Source of the DNA: Edaphochlamys debaryana
Lineage: Eukaryota; Chlorophyta; Chlorophyceae; Chlamydomonadales
Direction of reading: 5' to 3'
Length of the DNA stretch: 64,000 bases
Assembly: GCA_016858145.1 (NCBI GenBank)
Contig: JAEHOE010000145.1
Span: forward strand, 1-64,000
Shown: piece after piece, positions 33,682 through 44,200 of the stretch
Layout: the number at the start of each line of letters is the position of its first letter
How positions within the stretch are numbered: position 1 is the first letter of the stretch
Notes under the pieces: generated by a model
Databases searched by the model: none
What the model was told of the DNA's origin: nothing
What the model saw: the letters and a program-made list of their open reading frames with translations, nothing else
Made by a program: the position numbers and the translations under genes

Positions 33682-36600
33682 ATGCGGAAGCTGTTTAACA
33701 CTGTGTGGGTGGTGCTCGCCTCACAATGCCTGCTGTCACCACTATCGCTACGACCTGCCGCCTCGGACACACCATTGTGGCTTTCGCCTCCGCCTCCGCC
33801 ACCGCCACCGCCACCTGGAGCGGAGCGACTAAATGGAAGCATTGTGCTGCCTATGGGCTTCGTCAAACGCTACGGACAGGAGGTCCCCCTCTATTTGAAC
33901 AACAGCCTTGTGCCGTCGATAGCGCGGCTCTTTGTGGTGGCCGGGAGGCGCACCGTTATCCTCAGCTCCTTCTATGCGAAGGGGAACAACGACATAGCGC
34001 CTTTTCACGAGGTGGGCATACAAGCGCAAAGGGGTCCGCTGACGACCTTACCTGCCTGCCTGCTGAACTTCCCCTGCTTTCCATCCCTGCTTTCCCTATC
34101 CCGCCGCGCCCAAAGCTGTCGTTCGGGCTATTGCGCAACCTGTTCTCGAACCTGCAAGGCCTTGGTAAGCACTACTTGAACGTGGATGGGGGGGCCTGCG
34201 TCAGTGGGGCTGCAGCCCCGCATGCAGCAGCTCAGCTGAGACACGGAGAGAAGGGCGGGGTGGGGCCGGCGCCGCCGTTGGCGCAAGTAGTCGCCGGGGC
34301 CCCGCGTGCTCGCGGATGCCACACCCCAGCAGGACAGCAGTCGGCAGCACCCCTCCCACCCACATCCCCCACCGCACTTCGCGCCCAGCTGCCGCTCGTC
34401 TCCATCCCCACGCCTGGGTTTGGCTAACAGGGTGGGCACACAGCCCGCACTTCCTTTGCCTACACCCTCCAAACCCTGGGCTGCCTGCCTAGCCCCGCCC
34501 CCACGCACGCGCGCCAAACCCGCCCTCCCCCACCCACGGCCTGGGTCCCGGGCTGCCTGTTGCTTCCCACCTATCGCCTGGGTCCCGAGCTGCCTTTTCC
34601 CCTACCTCCTGGGTCCTTTACAGAAAGTTGCCTCCGGACCTTATGCAGTAGTAGGATTTCTGACCTGCACCCGCCCCGCTCCCTTGCCAACCTGCCTCCC
34701 CAAACGCCGCCTTCTTTTCGCTACAATTCCCCCCTGCCGGGGCCTGGGTCCTCCCTACCCTGCGCCCAGAATAGTTAACCGGACCTTATGCAATAAAAGG
34801 GTTTCATCATCAAATTTTAGCGTCATCGGACATAATATTAATAATAATAATAATAATAGCTACGCAACGGGCGAACCCGTGCGTGCCCCACTTCGGGGTT
34901 AAGGGGGCGGGGCAGAATCAACGCCCCGCCACCGGCCACTTGACTTGGCCGCACCCGGGAGGGGAGAATGGGTGGGGTCCTGCCATCATCAGCGCTTCAT
35001 ACACAGGCATGGGGAAGACATACATCTGAACGATCTGAATGTCCATGTATCTGCTGCTGCACCCGTCCGCAGGGCTTGAAAAGAACCTCATCTGTACCTG
35101 CAGTGCCTATGACCATTGCCTTGATGCCTGGACTCGCAGGATTCCTCTGTGAGTAAAGCGTGCTATCTAGTTCTATCTGGCTGGGATTCACCTGGACATT
35201 CTCTTATCAGTTGCTTCGTTCTTCACTGCAGGTTCGTCATGAGCCACACCCTGAAGGGGCGCCAGGCAAGGTCCAGGTGGTGGCAGCAGGATGAGGATGG
35301 GGATGGTTGGACGCTGGTACGGGAACGAAGGATAGCCTATTGTGCAGTGTGCTAGCGGACCACGTGCTAACTTGGCTTGTCCCTGCTGGCCGCCGTCCCC
35401 ACAGACTGAAGGGGCGTTGTGGTGGCAAGCGACACAAGTGAAGTGGCTGATGGCCTCACACTTCCTGCGCCACTCGTACGACGTCATGTGGCTTGGTGTG
35501 TGCATGCGCTGCTTGAGGGGAAACTTGCCTGCTGGATTTCAATGACCCAAGGCAGGCAGGGAGCGGAACCCCTCCAAACCTATAAGAGACACCGCCTTAT
35601 CCCCCTTGCTTTGCTCGCGCCACTCGCGCAGACTTTGACCTGGGTATTGCCAAGCCTTTCTGGTAAGCGGTTGCCACAGCCAGCCTGACCAGTTTGCCTT
35701 ACTTGGAAGCTTGGAGCTTCACCTTTTTGCACCAGTGCTTTGTGTACCCCAAGAGTTGAGTTTCAGGGGGTGTTCGGAGGTCGGTCGTCCTCCACCTCTG
35801 CATACGTCATGGGCAGCATGTCCCTCTCGTTCGCGTCGCACAATCAAACAGCCCCTAGGAGGCTCCCTAATATGTTATACATGTATGTAGATTAACTAAA
35901 GGTTAAAAGGAGTCAGGGGATCTGCGCCCCCGAGGGAACACGCTCCGATTAGGGCCACCCTCTCTGTCAAGTCAATCCACTCCGAAGAGCTTCGAGTGCT
36001 GGTGGCTAACTCATGCATGCGGAAGAGTTGTAGAGCACTTGAGGCGGGGTCGGGTTGGGCGGGTTGGCAGGCGTGCCGGACCCCTCGCACAAAACCCCAC
36101 AGCAGAGGGTCTTGCCCCCGATGAACATTGCACGCCCCTTCAGCCATAACATATCCGGACTCCAGCGTTGTACATAGGGGCCAAGCCGCCAAGGCCCCCA
36201 GCCAGGCCGTGCCGTTTGACCCTGTTTTTGACCGAATCCTCTCATTCCACGCAGGCATATCATTGACTCAATCAAACACGACTTCATGCTTCTCTCGGAC
36301 GCCCGGGGCAACATTTACAGTCGCGAACAGCTTCCCACGCATAAGGTACGCATGTGATGGCGTGGGCTATCTTGATGAACGTGCCTTGACCTCCTGGTCC
36401 CCATCTTTTCCCTGACCCTTTTTCCAGCTTCGAGGAAGCTGACACCTACCCATCTTGTCCCTGACCACAGCGCTTCCAATGTCCGCTGAACTACACCGGA
36501 ACCGCTGCCGTCTTCCCCAACGCGTGCGCTTCCACTGGCGTTTGGCACGTAGTTGCCTCTCCGCTGACTGCCGAGCTCACGTAGGAACCTCACCTTCACG

Positions 36601-37343
36601 GAGCCCCGCGGGTTCATTGAGCTGTTCTTTGACCCGGCTGTCCCGGCGGTCCGTGTCGCTGCCAGGCAACCAACCCTACCTGTGCCTCACTGTATGTAGG
36701 CACGCCGTGTACAACGTGAGCGTTGGTCCACCCGCCAAACATGAACAGAGCACGTTTAACGTCGTAGGTATTGGGAGGCGGGCTTTATTTGGCCACGATA
36801 GTCCTGCACCATATCTGTCACCCACGGGAGTACGTACTTGCTTGACTCCTACTTGTCACTCACCAGATTACTACGTGACTTCTCTTCCTCATCGCTGATC
36901 CTGCTGACCCAAATCATCCAAAGCATAGCATTTGACTCTTCCTCACGACTTGCACGCACCATGCTCCCCCGCCAGGTATTGCTGAATTACCTTATCCCGC
37001 TTCCGTTTGGACCCAAAAGACGCCTTCACGTGGAGCTGTTCCCCATTCCCGAGGTTGTGAACGGCATTCTCCTCAGAGAGTTGCCGGCCAACAGGTGGGG
37101 CACCTAGGCCGCTTTCCAGCAGAACTGCTGCTGACCCCCTTGCTTGCCGCCCCCAACGCAAACAGGATTGATCCCGAGCGTATCCACATCTTCCACTGTG
37201 GCTATACCCACACCATCCCCGCCAAAATTGATGCGCTCCAAAAGGGTTACGCCGGACTGTCCTTCTGGAAGGAGGATTACGCTGGCGAAGCCGTGCGCGT
37301 TGAGGACCAGGTGTTATTGGTGGGGGCCGATGGAACGCTGTAG
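33682..37343 (+). CDS. Multi-exon nucleotide-sugar glycosyltransferase, GT77-like (PF03407 type)
   Basis: Exons traced by eye with GT-AG borders and matching phases: 33,682-34,011; 34,116-34,164; 35,073-35,148; 35,232 to 35,270 or, better for phase, 35,316; 35,405-35,495; 35,632-35,662; 36,255-36,345; 36,471-36,580; an unresolved part; 36,976-37,094; 37,166-37,343 (TAG stop). The N-terminus MRKLFNTVWVVLASQCLLS is a signal peptide or signal anchor, followed by a Pro10 stretch, as expected for a type II Golgi enzyme. Core features are RRTVILSSFYAKGNNDIAPF, NLICTCSAYDHCLDAW, ALWWQATQVKWLMASHFL, and YDVMWLDFDLGIAKPF. That last motif holds a DxD (D-F-D) created precisely by joining two exons, the usual metal/nucleotide-sugar ligand. 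Then come ACASTGVWHVVASPLTAEL and HIFHCGYTHTIPAKIDAL. This resembles arabinosyl/galactosyltransferases acting on hydroxyproline-rich glycoproteins, which are abundant in algal cell walls; substrate is inferred. The 36,581-36,975 part is uncertain: an 85-nt intron (36,581-36,665) is possible. A first exon upstream cannot be excluded. Confidence 0.72.
34838..34858 (+). repeat. TAA microsatellite in intron 2 of the glycosyltransferase gene
   Basis: A (TAA)n run follows CAATAAAAGGG and precedes GCTACGCAACGGGCG. The intron (34,165-35,072) also contains a short duplicated CCGGACCTTATGCA motif at about 34,635 and 34,780. The arrangement could be the tail of a small retroposed insertion, but this is not established. 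Confidence 0.6.
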
Positions 37344-38000
37344 TCATTCTTGGGGGCTGGGCTACATCAGGAGGAGGGCTTGCAGGCCCTACCTAGCGAC
37401 TTCGCGCGCGGTTGGGGCCGGTGTCAGTCCCTACTGGCCGCTGCCCAGCTCTTCGTGTATGACCACGTTTGGCCTGCGCAGCAGTTGTGTCCGGACGGGG
37501 ATTGGGATTCTGGGACCGTGGCGGACAGGACAGTGAAGGAAGTATGGACTGAGCAACTGGACTTCGGTGCGTGCAGCGATAGAGGACAGTGGAGGATGCG
37601 AGTGAGCATAGTGATGGTTGTGGGTTAGCAGGTGTGCGACTAGCTTTGCAGCAGTCGACGCACAGAGCGGTTGCTCTGACCGTGCGATAGCACTAGTCGG
37701 AAGACGTTGACGGGATTTAGGGCGCGCTGCGTGTCCGCAAGCGTGCTATGACTCGGCGTCTCTGGACATGCAGGGGGGGGTGCAGGGCAATTCGTGGCAG
37801 ATGTGTAGACGAATGGGCGCCAGGCCCAAGCGGCGCTGTGTGTTTCGTAGAAGCGGCTTCGCACAGGTGTCGGGGCCCAGGCCTGGCCCGGGCCGGGCCC
37901 GTACGGAGGCAGCTGCGGGCAGGAGGCGGAGCTCTGGGCCCCCCGCTCGGGTTGGTAGACTTCATATATATTGGGCGGCGCAGTCCGCCGTGTCAAGATG
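37344..38000. other. Spacer between the glycosyltransferase gene and the gypsy element
   Basis: No gene was recognised. The spacer ends in TGTCAAGATG, immediately next to the left LTR; the same ten bases recur on the inner side of that LTR at 39,366-39,375. A TATATATT motif lies near 37,965. Confidence 0.5.
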
Positions 38001-39365
38001 CGCGCGCCGGAGGCGCCCCCAGACACCACCGGAATTTTTCGCGACTCGGGATGGGGTTGAGGGGCCCTTGGCAATTGCCCTGGACCGTTGCGGCCGGGTC
38101 ACCAGTTCAGCAGCAGCGACGGGAGAGGGGAGAAGCGGGACTTCTGACGTGCGGGGCAGCAGAAGCGGGACGGCTAGAGCGGGGGATGCAGCGGGACTAG
38201 CGTGACGGAACGGTATGAGCGGGGTGAGCAGGGATGCGCAGCGGAAGCGGAAGCGTACAGGAGAGAGTGCGGAAGCGTGACGGGAGATGGGAGAGCTTGG
38301 GTTCAGGTGCGGGGCTTGAGCAGGGGACTCGGGGTGCGTGGGGAAGGCCAGGGCAGGTGGGCAAGGCCCAGCGAGGCCCAGGCGGGACCAGGCAAAGGTG
38401 CGGCGATGCGGCAGCAGTACGGGACGAGCAGGGGTCTTAGCAGGATAGCGATACTTGAGATGTACGGAAGATGACGGAAGCTGGCCCGGGGCCCAGCGAG
38501 GTCCAGGCAGGTGCGGGGCGGGACTGGAGACGATGGCGCGACAGGGAGCGTGCAGCTGAGGCTGGAGCCTAAGTGCTGCAGGCAGATGGCTGTGCTGGTG
38601 TGCAAAGGCACTCAAGCAGCACAGGCAAGCAAGCAGGCAGAGATAGCACGATAGCGCTGAGGCTGGGAGACAGGGGACTGCAGGCAGGCTGATCAGAGAC
38701 AAGGGGGCAGCGCGAGACGTAGCTGGTCCGCCCTAGGAGTTGGGCCGCAGGCCTGTGCAAGCGTGAGAGGCACAGGCACGGGGCAAAGTAGCTCAACCGT
38801 GGTGCGTTACAAGGAAGGCGATGGCTTATCGCAGCCAGTGCGGAGTCAAGAGGCTTAGTGTCCGGTCTGTGGAGCTAAGACCAATCAAGACTTGTCTGGA
38901 AATGCAGGCGACAGCCCTTATGTACCGAAACCCACAACCAGGATCCAGGTTCCAGGATCTAAGATCCAGGATCCAAGCAACTGCCGGCAGCTACCGCGGA
39001 AGATAGGAAGCTAGGAAGCTACGCCAGCTAGCGCAGCCTTCAGATCAATCGATCGCCAATCGATCGAATCAACATCCCACCAACCTTCAGATCAATCGAT
39101 CGCCAATCGATCGAATCAACACCCCACCAACCTTCAGATCAATCGATCGCCAATCGATCGAATCAACACCCCACCAACCTTCAACCCGCCCGCGTCTCTC
39201 ACACTCGGCCCGCCTTACATCAGATCAACATCTAATCAACAGGGCCTGCGTGGCGTGCGGGCTTCAACCAACAACAAATGGTTAGTCCTCAGTCGTTAAG
39301 GTCGGCAGTCGCGGTCAAACCCTGCGGGGCGCGTGCGCGCAACCCGGTGCGGGCGTCTTGATAGC
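38001..39365 (-). repeat. 3' LTR of the gypsy element
   Basis: 1,365 bp, almost identical to 48,542-49,920. Visible differences are T at 38,754 against C at 49,309, T at 39,075 against C in the other copy, and absence of a 14-bp segment present in the 5' LTR. It contains three 47-bp tandem copies at 39,037-39,177 rich in ATCGATCG. On the element strand the ends read GCTATCAAGACG...CCGGCGCGCG rather than the canonical TG...CA. The copy is bordered on both sides by TGTCAAGATG. Confidence 0.93.
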
Positions 39366-39551
39366 TGTCAAGATGTTCCCCCGCGACCGCTATCCGCCCC
39401 GGATAGCCCCAGCATGGGCTGCCGTTGGCACGAGGCAGCCCAGGCCTGCCCGGCCCTCATCCTACGGATCCCTCAGCTCCATTCTCGTTCCTCCATCATC
39501 TCATCTCCTCCTGCTTGTCCGGGCCCCGATCCTCCCCATCCCTCCGTCACC

Positions 39552-40658
39552 TTAGGCCGCTTCGGCCGTTCCGCCGCCGATGATCTCCTTGACCTGCTCG
39601 TTCTTGACCTTCATGCGCTGGCCGGCGTGGCGCAGCGCCATGATGACCTCGCCGTCGGACACCAGGCAGCGGACAATGGAGGTCACGGCGCCGTACACGG
39701 CGCCGTAGGTGGCGTTGGGGGTGTAGGTGAAGCCGAGCGCCACCAGCCCGGGGGCGGTAGCGCGGTCAGCGGCGGGCTCCGTCGCCTTCATGACGAGGTC
39801 GTAGGCAAGCTCGTAGCCCAGGAAGGGCCCCAGCAGCGGCAGGACCAGGTTGGGGAAGGGCCGCAGCATCATCTCCATCAGGTTGCCGGCCTCGGGCGGC
39901 GGCATAACGGCCACGCCCGCGGCGGCGGCGGCGTGGGGCTGCGGCTGCGCCGGCGGCGGCGGCGGCGGCGGCGGCTGCGCGTTGGCCTGCGGCGGCTTCG
40001 GGGGCTGCTGCGCCGCCGGGGGCGGCGAGGCGGAGCGGGGCGCCGGCTGCGGGGCGCGCTGCGCCGCCGGGGGCGGCGAGGCGGAGCGGGGCGGCGCCGC
40101 CTGCATGGGCTGCTCCGGCTTCTTCACGTGCATGCGGCGGATCTGGTCAATCGTCGCCCGCACGGACCGCGGCGAGGGGCTGCGGCGCGGGGGCTCCTCC
40201 TCCTCCTTGCTGGAGTCAGAGCTGGAGGTGCTGCGGCGGCTGTGGCTGCGGGTGCGCTCGCTGCCGCTGCGGTCCTCGCTGTAGCTGCGCCGGCGGCTGG
40301 CGCGTCCGTTGAGGCCGACGGCCGTGGGGCCGCGCTGCGCCTCCATGTGCAGGACCTGCAGCAGGTCCTCAGCCGCGGGCAGGGACTCGTGTGCGCCACC
40401 AGCGGAGGGCGCGTAGCGGGGCTGAGTCGGGTGGTACTCCGGCTGCGCGTTGGGACCCGGGCTGGGGCTGGCACCGGCAAGGCGCTGACGCGACAGGGCC
40501 AGGAAGGGCGACGGCACGGGGCTGGGGCGGGGCCACACAGCCGCGCGGGGGCTGTCATTGTCCTCTGGACGCACGCGCTTGGAGCCGGTGTGGCGCAGAG
40601 CACCGGGGCGGGACGAGCCCTGGTCCCAGCGGTTCACGGCGCAAGTGTGCTGCTGCAT
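39552..40658 (-). CDS. Extra ORF of the gypsy element, unknown function
   Basis: A 368-codon ORF (ATG at 40,658, TAA at 39,552) in the sense orientation between pol and the 3' LTR, about 550 nt after the pol stop. I do not recognise the protein. Residues of about 118-165 are Arg/Ser-rich, with SRRRSYSEDRSGSERTRSHS followed by SSSDSSKEEEEPPRRSPSPR, resembling an RS-like or nuclear-localisation region. Residues of about 185-250 are Pro/Gln/Ala-rich with a duplicated RSASPPPAAQ motif and an octaproline run. The C-terminal 110 residues look folded: MMLRPFPNLVLPLLGPFLGY, then LVALGFTYTPNATYGAVYGA, ending in a Lys/Glu-rich helix. No transmembrane helix typical of an envelope protein is obvious. The position matches that of accessory or env-like genes in other gypsy lineages, but no homology to those is claimed. 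It could be a captured host segment. Confidence 0.7.
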   Translation of the reverse strand: MQQHTCAVNRWDQGSSRPGALRHTGSKRVRPEDNDSPRAAVWPRPSPVPSPFLALSRQRLAGASPSPGPNAQPEYHPTQPRYAPSAGGAHESLPAAEDLLQVLHMEAQRGPTAVGLNGRASRRRSYSEDRSGSERTRSHSRRSTSSSDSSKEEEEPPRRSPSPRSVRATIDQIRRMHVKKPEQPMQAAPPRSASPPPAAQRAPQPAPRSASPPPAAQQPPKPPQANAQPPPPPPPPAQPQPHAAAAAGVAVMPPPEAGNLMEMMLRPFPNLVLPLLGPFLGYELAYDLVMKATEPAADRATAPGLVALGFTYTPNATYGAVYGAVTSIVRCLVSDGEVIMALRHAGQRMKVKNEQVKEIIGGGTAEAA

Positions 40659-41204
40659 CGTTGCGTGCGGAGAAGCCTCTGGCGTGAGGGGATGCTTGCG
40701 GCCAGGTGCCGTGGGATAAGAGCGGGTTGGGGGAGCGTGTTGCGGCAGCGGTTTGAGGTTCAGAGTGCAAAGGGAGTACTTGTGGGCCGGCGGCGCTTAA
40801 GTAGGGTCCTGGGGCTCCGACAGTTTTTGTCGTTGTGGTGACTCAAACGTCACGGCCTCGCCGGGGTCAGACCAGCCTCCGACAGGTGTGGGCGGATGGT
40901 GTCTGGCGCCGCGGCTCTGTATACGGCAGCGGTGCTGCGCGGTTCACCCGTTATTCCTCCTTGCTCCTTGCTGCTCTTAACTTGTTCGAGTGCCTTGTCA
41001 CCGCTTCGCCAGGCCTCGCCGAAGGCCCAAGTTCAAACCGTAGTGCTCCGGAGTCCATTTCCTCCTGCTTCCATGTAGTCGGCTCATCTCTCTTCTGTGG
41101 GAAGACCTAGTATGCACGGTGCGCTGGAGCGCTGTCTTCAGCGATCTTGAGGCATCAGCGCCCCCTGGGCGCTCATTCTGCCGCCACCAGCGGCAGATTC
41201 TCCA
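40659..41204. other. Interval between gag-pol and the extra ORF
   Basis: About 546 bp inside the gypsy element, downstream of the pol stop and upstream of the extra ORF on the minus strand. Nothing recognisable was seen. It may serve as an untranslated or splice-signal region for the second ORF. Confidence 0.4.
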
Positions 41205-44200
41205 TTACTGATCCGGAACCAGGAGCTGGTGGGTGGGCACGGTAAATGGTACACCGTCCGCGGTAAGGACTCGGGCCATGGTGCCGCGAGTGTTCCAGCA
41301 GTCAAAGAAGAACGGTCCCTCGCGATCTGGGGCAAGCTTGTGAGGGCGCTTAACCCAACGGTAGACCTTGGCGTGCTGCGGGAGATCGGGCAGGTGGGCA
41401 AGCGGGTCCGGGCGGGCCGGCTCGGCACAAACCCCAGCCGGTGCCGCTTGTGGCTGCACCCCCTCCTTCTGCCCCCCAGGCACACGCAGAGCGATAACGG
41501 ACCCTGCCACCAGCGAGTGGATCGCCTCTGCTGCCACCTCTTGCGGCACCACACCACGGGTGCGTGGGGGTAGGTTGCTGGGGGGGACAGTCTGGGTCTC
41601 AGCCGCTGGGGCGGTGGGCGAGGCGTGGGCCTCGGCCACAGCGGCATCCTTGGCAGCCCTGCGGCGCTCCACGGGCTTGCCTGAGGGTCGGCGCTTCTCG
41701 TGGTCGCGCACGTCGCGCGCCTTGGCCTTGAGGAGGTTCTCGTTTATGGCGGCCCCAGCCTCCTCCATGCGCTGCCTCCTCTGCTCAAGGGCTGCGTAGT
41801 CCGTGGCCGCCATTTCTTCCTCCTCCCCGCTAGCTGGCTCTTCCCATGCTGGGGGGGTCGGGTCCGGTCGAACCCGTTCTGCAGCCGTGCTCAGCTCTCG
41901 TCCAAAGAGGGCCAGCGCAGGGCTGACACGGGTGCTGTCCTGTCGTGTGCTTCGGTGAGCATAGGCGACGGCAAACACCTCCTGGTCCCAATTATCCGCC
42001 CTCTCGTTGCAGAGACGCCTGAGCGCAGCGGCCAGCACGCCAACCATGCGCTCCGCAGCTCCGTTGGCCTGTGGGGAGTATGCCGCTGTTACGCGGTGCG
42101 TGATGCGGTGCTCGGAGCACAAGGCATCAAACTCTCCCTGCCATTCGGTGCCCCGGTCTGTCACCACACATTCAGGTGAGCCCATGCGGCTGATCCACCC
42201 TTGCCAGAACCAGCGGGCTGTATTGATGGCGTTTTTGGATGGCAGCGTACCAACCTCAATCCACTTAGACCAGCTGTCGATAGCCAGGATGATGTAGTTC
42301 ATTCCGCGGGGCGTGGGGTTGAGGGGGCCAATCAGGTCCACGTGCACACGCCCAAACAGGGGCACGAGGGGGAGAGGCCTCAATGGGTGGCTCCTCAGCA
42401 GCTTGTGCCGCCCGGCGTGGCAGCCCTGACAGTTGTTGACGTAGGACTGAATGTCTGACTTCATGCCTTCCCAAAACCAGCGTTTGCACGCAAAGTTGTA
42501 TGTCTTGTTAACGCCCCAGTGTGCTGGGCTGTGGGCCGCAGCTACAGCAGCCGTGCGCTCGGAAGGTGGCGGCACCTCCACCTCAGCCCTGCGTCCGCGT
42601 GCAAGCTTAACCAGACGCCCCTCTGTCATCTTGTACATTTTGGCCTTGTTCTTGATCCGGTTCATTTCCCGGTAGTTCTCGTCACCACCCTGAGCAGGGT
42701 CCAGGGGCAGCGTTTGCGTTCGTAGGTAGTTGATGAAGGGCGCGTCACTCCACACATCAGCCACAAGGGGTGATGGACCAGCTGCCTCAGCCGGAGCTTG
42801 ACCCTCGGGCTCCAGGCTCGTGCCCTCACTCTCCTCCTCTTCTTCCCCCTCGCCTGCTGCCTCCCACTCAGGGTCTTCTTCATCAGAGGATACCCCGTGC
42901 GGTTCCTCTGCGGGCGCCCCGTTGTGGATCGGGCAGGTCCAGGGACCTGCCGGAACCTGAGAGAGGGGGGGGTCCAGGCAGCTCGTGTGCCAGGCCAGTT
43001 CGCAGCCCGGCTCGTCACACATGAGCATGGTGGAGGAAGGTCGCCGTTCTCCACATGCCACGCATGCCACGTCCGGGTCAGGATCCGAGGTGGGTGAGCT
43101 GGACGTGGGTGGCTCCGCATAGGGTGCTAGTAGTGGGTTGATTCGCCGGCGGCGTGCACAGGTCGCCTCCTGCCGAACTGGGGGTTTGGCCTGACCTGGG
43201 TCCGTCGGGGCCCGAGTGTCACCGCATGTTCTGAGGCGCTTGTCCCTCGTGCCGTCACGCGGGAGTTCATCATCTGACGGGCGCTTGCTAGTTCCCTGCA
43301 TGGAGGCAGGCGCAGCCGCAGCAGCACTGGGTGTGGGCACCCGGGGGTTAGTGCTGAGACGCGGGGCGACAGCCATTGGTGGGGCCTCCAGCCCGTGGGG
43401 CTCCGCCTGTTGGGCCTGGTGCCTGCGTGTGACATCCACTGCCTTGTCTTCCCTCGCAGTTGTACGACGCCTGCGGCGGTTGCGATCAACTGGGGTTTCT
43501 GTTCGTACCGTGGCCTCCCACATGCCGTCGGTCATGTACACCAGCACGTCCGGCATGGTGAAGAAGGTGAGGCGGACCAGGTCCAGGGGATAGGTGAGGG
43601 TGTCTGGCGAGAACCACTGAGCAGCGTGCAGCAGTTCGAACCCCAGCACCTCATCCTCGGGGGCAGGAGCAGCCGCAGGGGTGGGGCCGATTAGGTGAGC
43701 AAGACGGCTCAGCCCATCCACGTTAGTGTTGCGGCGGCCCGCCTTGTGCACTACCTCAAAGTCATAAGCCTGTAGGCGCAGTGCATACCGTCCCAGCTTG
43801 CCATGAAGATCCTTGGCGCTTGCCGTACGGAGGTGTCGTACAGCCGCACTGTCGGTCACCAGCTGGAAGCGGTTGCCGAACAGGTAGGGGTGGAAGTGCC
43901 GAATGGCCCACATGGCACACAGCGCCTCACCCTCAGCACTGCTATAGTTCATCTCAGCTCCTGTTGTGGCGCGACTGGCAAACTGCACGGCCGCCTCCTG
44001 CCCATTCTCATCCAGCTGGGCCAGGCACGCAGCCATGCCGGTCTGGCACCAGTCGATCTGCAGAATGAAGGGCTTGTAAAAGTCAGGCGCGCGCATGATG
44101 GGGTTGTTTGTCAAGGCTCGACGCAGCTCCCGAAACGCGGCCTCCTCCACGCACGTCCACTGCCAGACGGCGTTCTTGCGAAGCAGGGCGGTCAGAGGTC

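Noticed and set aside
38202..39006. Open frames of 60-250 codons, duplicated at 48,592-49,561
   Set aside because: They lie within the two LTRs and are identical there because the LTRs are; no domain is visible.
38001..39365. Interpretation of the left LTR as an independent DNA transposon with a 10-bp target-site duplication
   Set aside because: The near-identical copy at 48,542-49,920 in the same orientation, the primer-binding site directly next to it and the gag-pol between them fit LTRs much better. The ten-base repeat is kept as an unexplained observation.
39850..40284. Plus-strand Gly/Cys/Ala-rich open frame
   Set aside because: Antisense shadow of the proline-rich extra ORF of the gypsy element.
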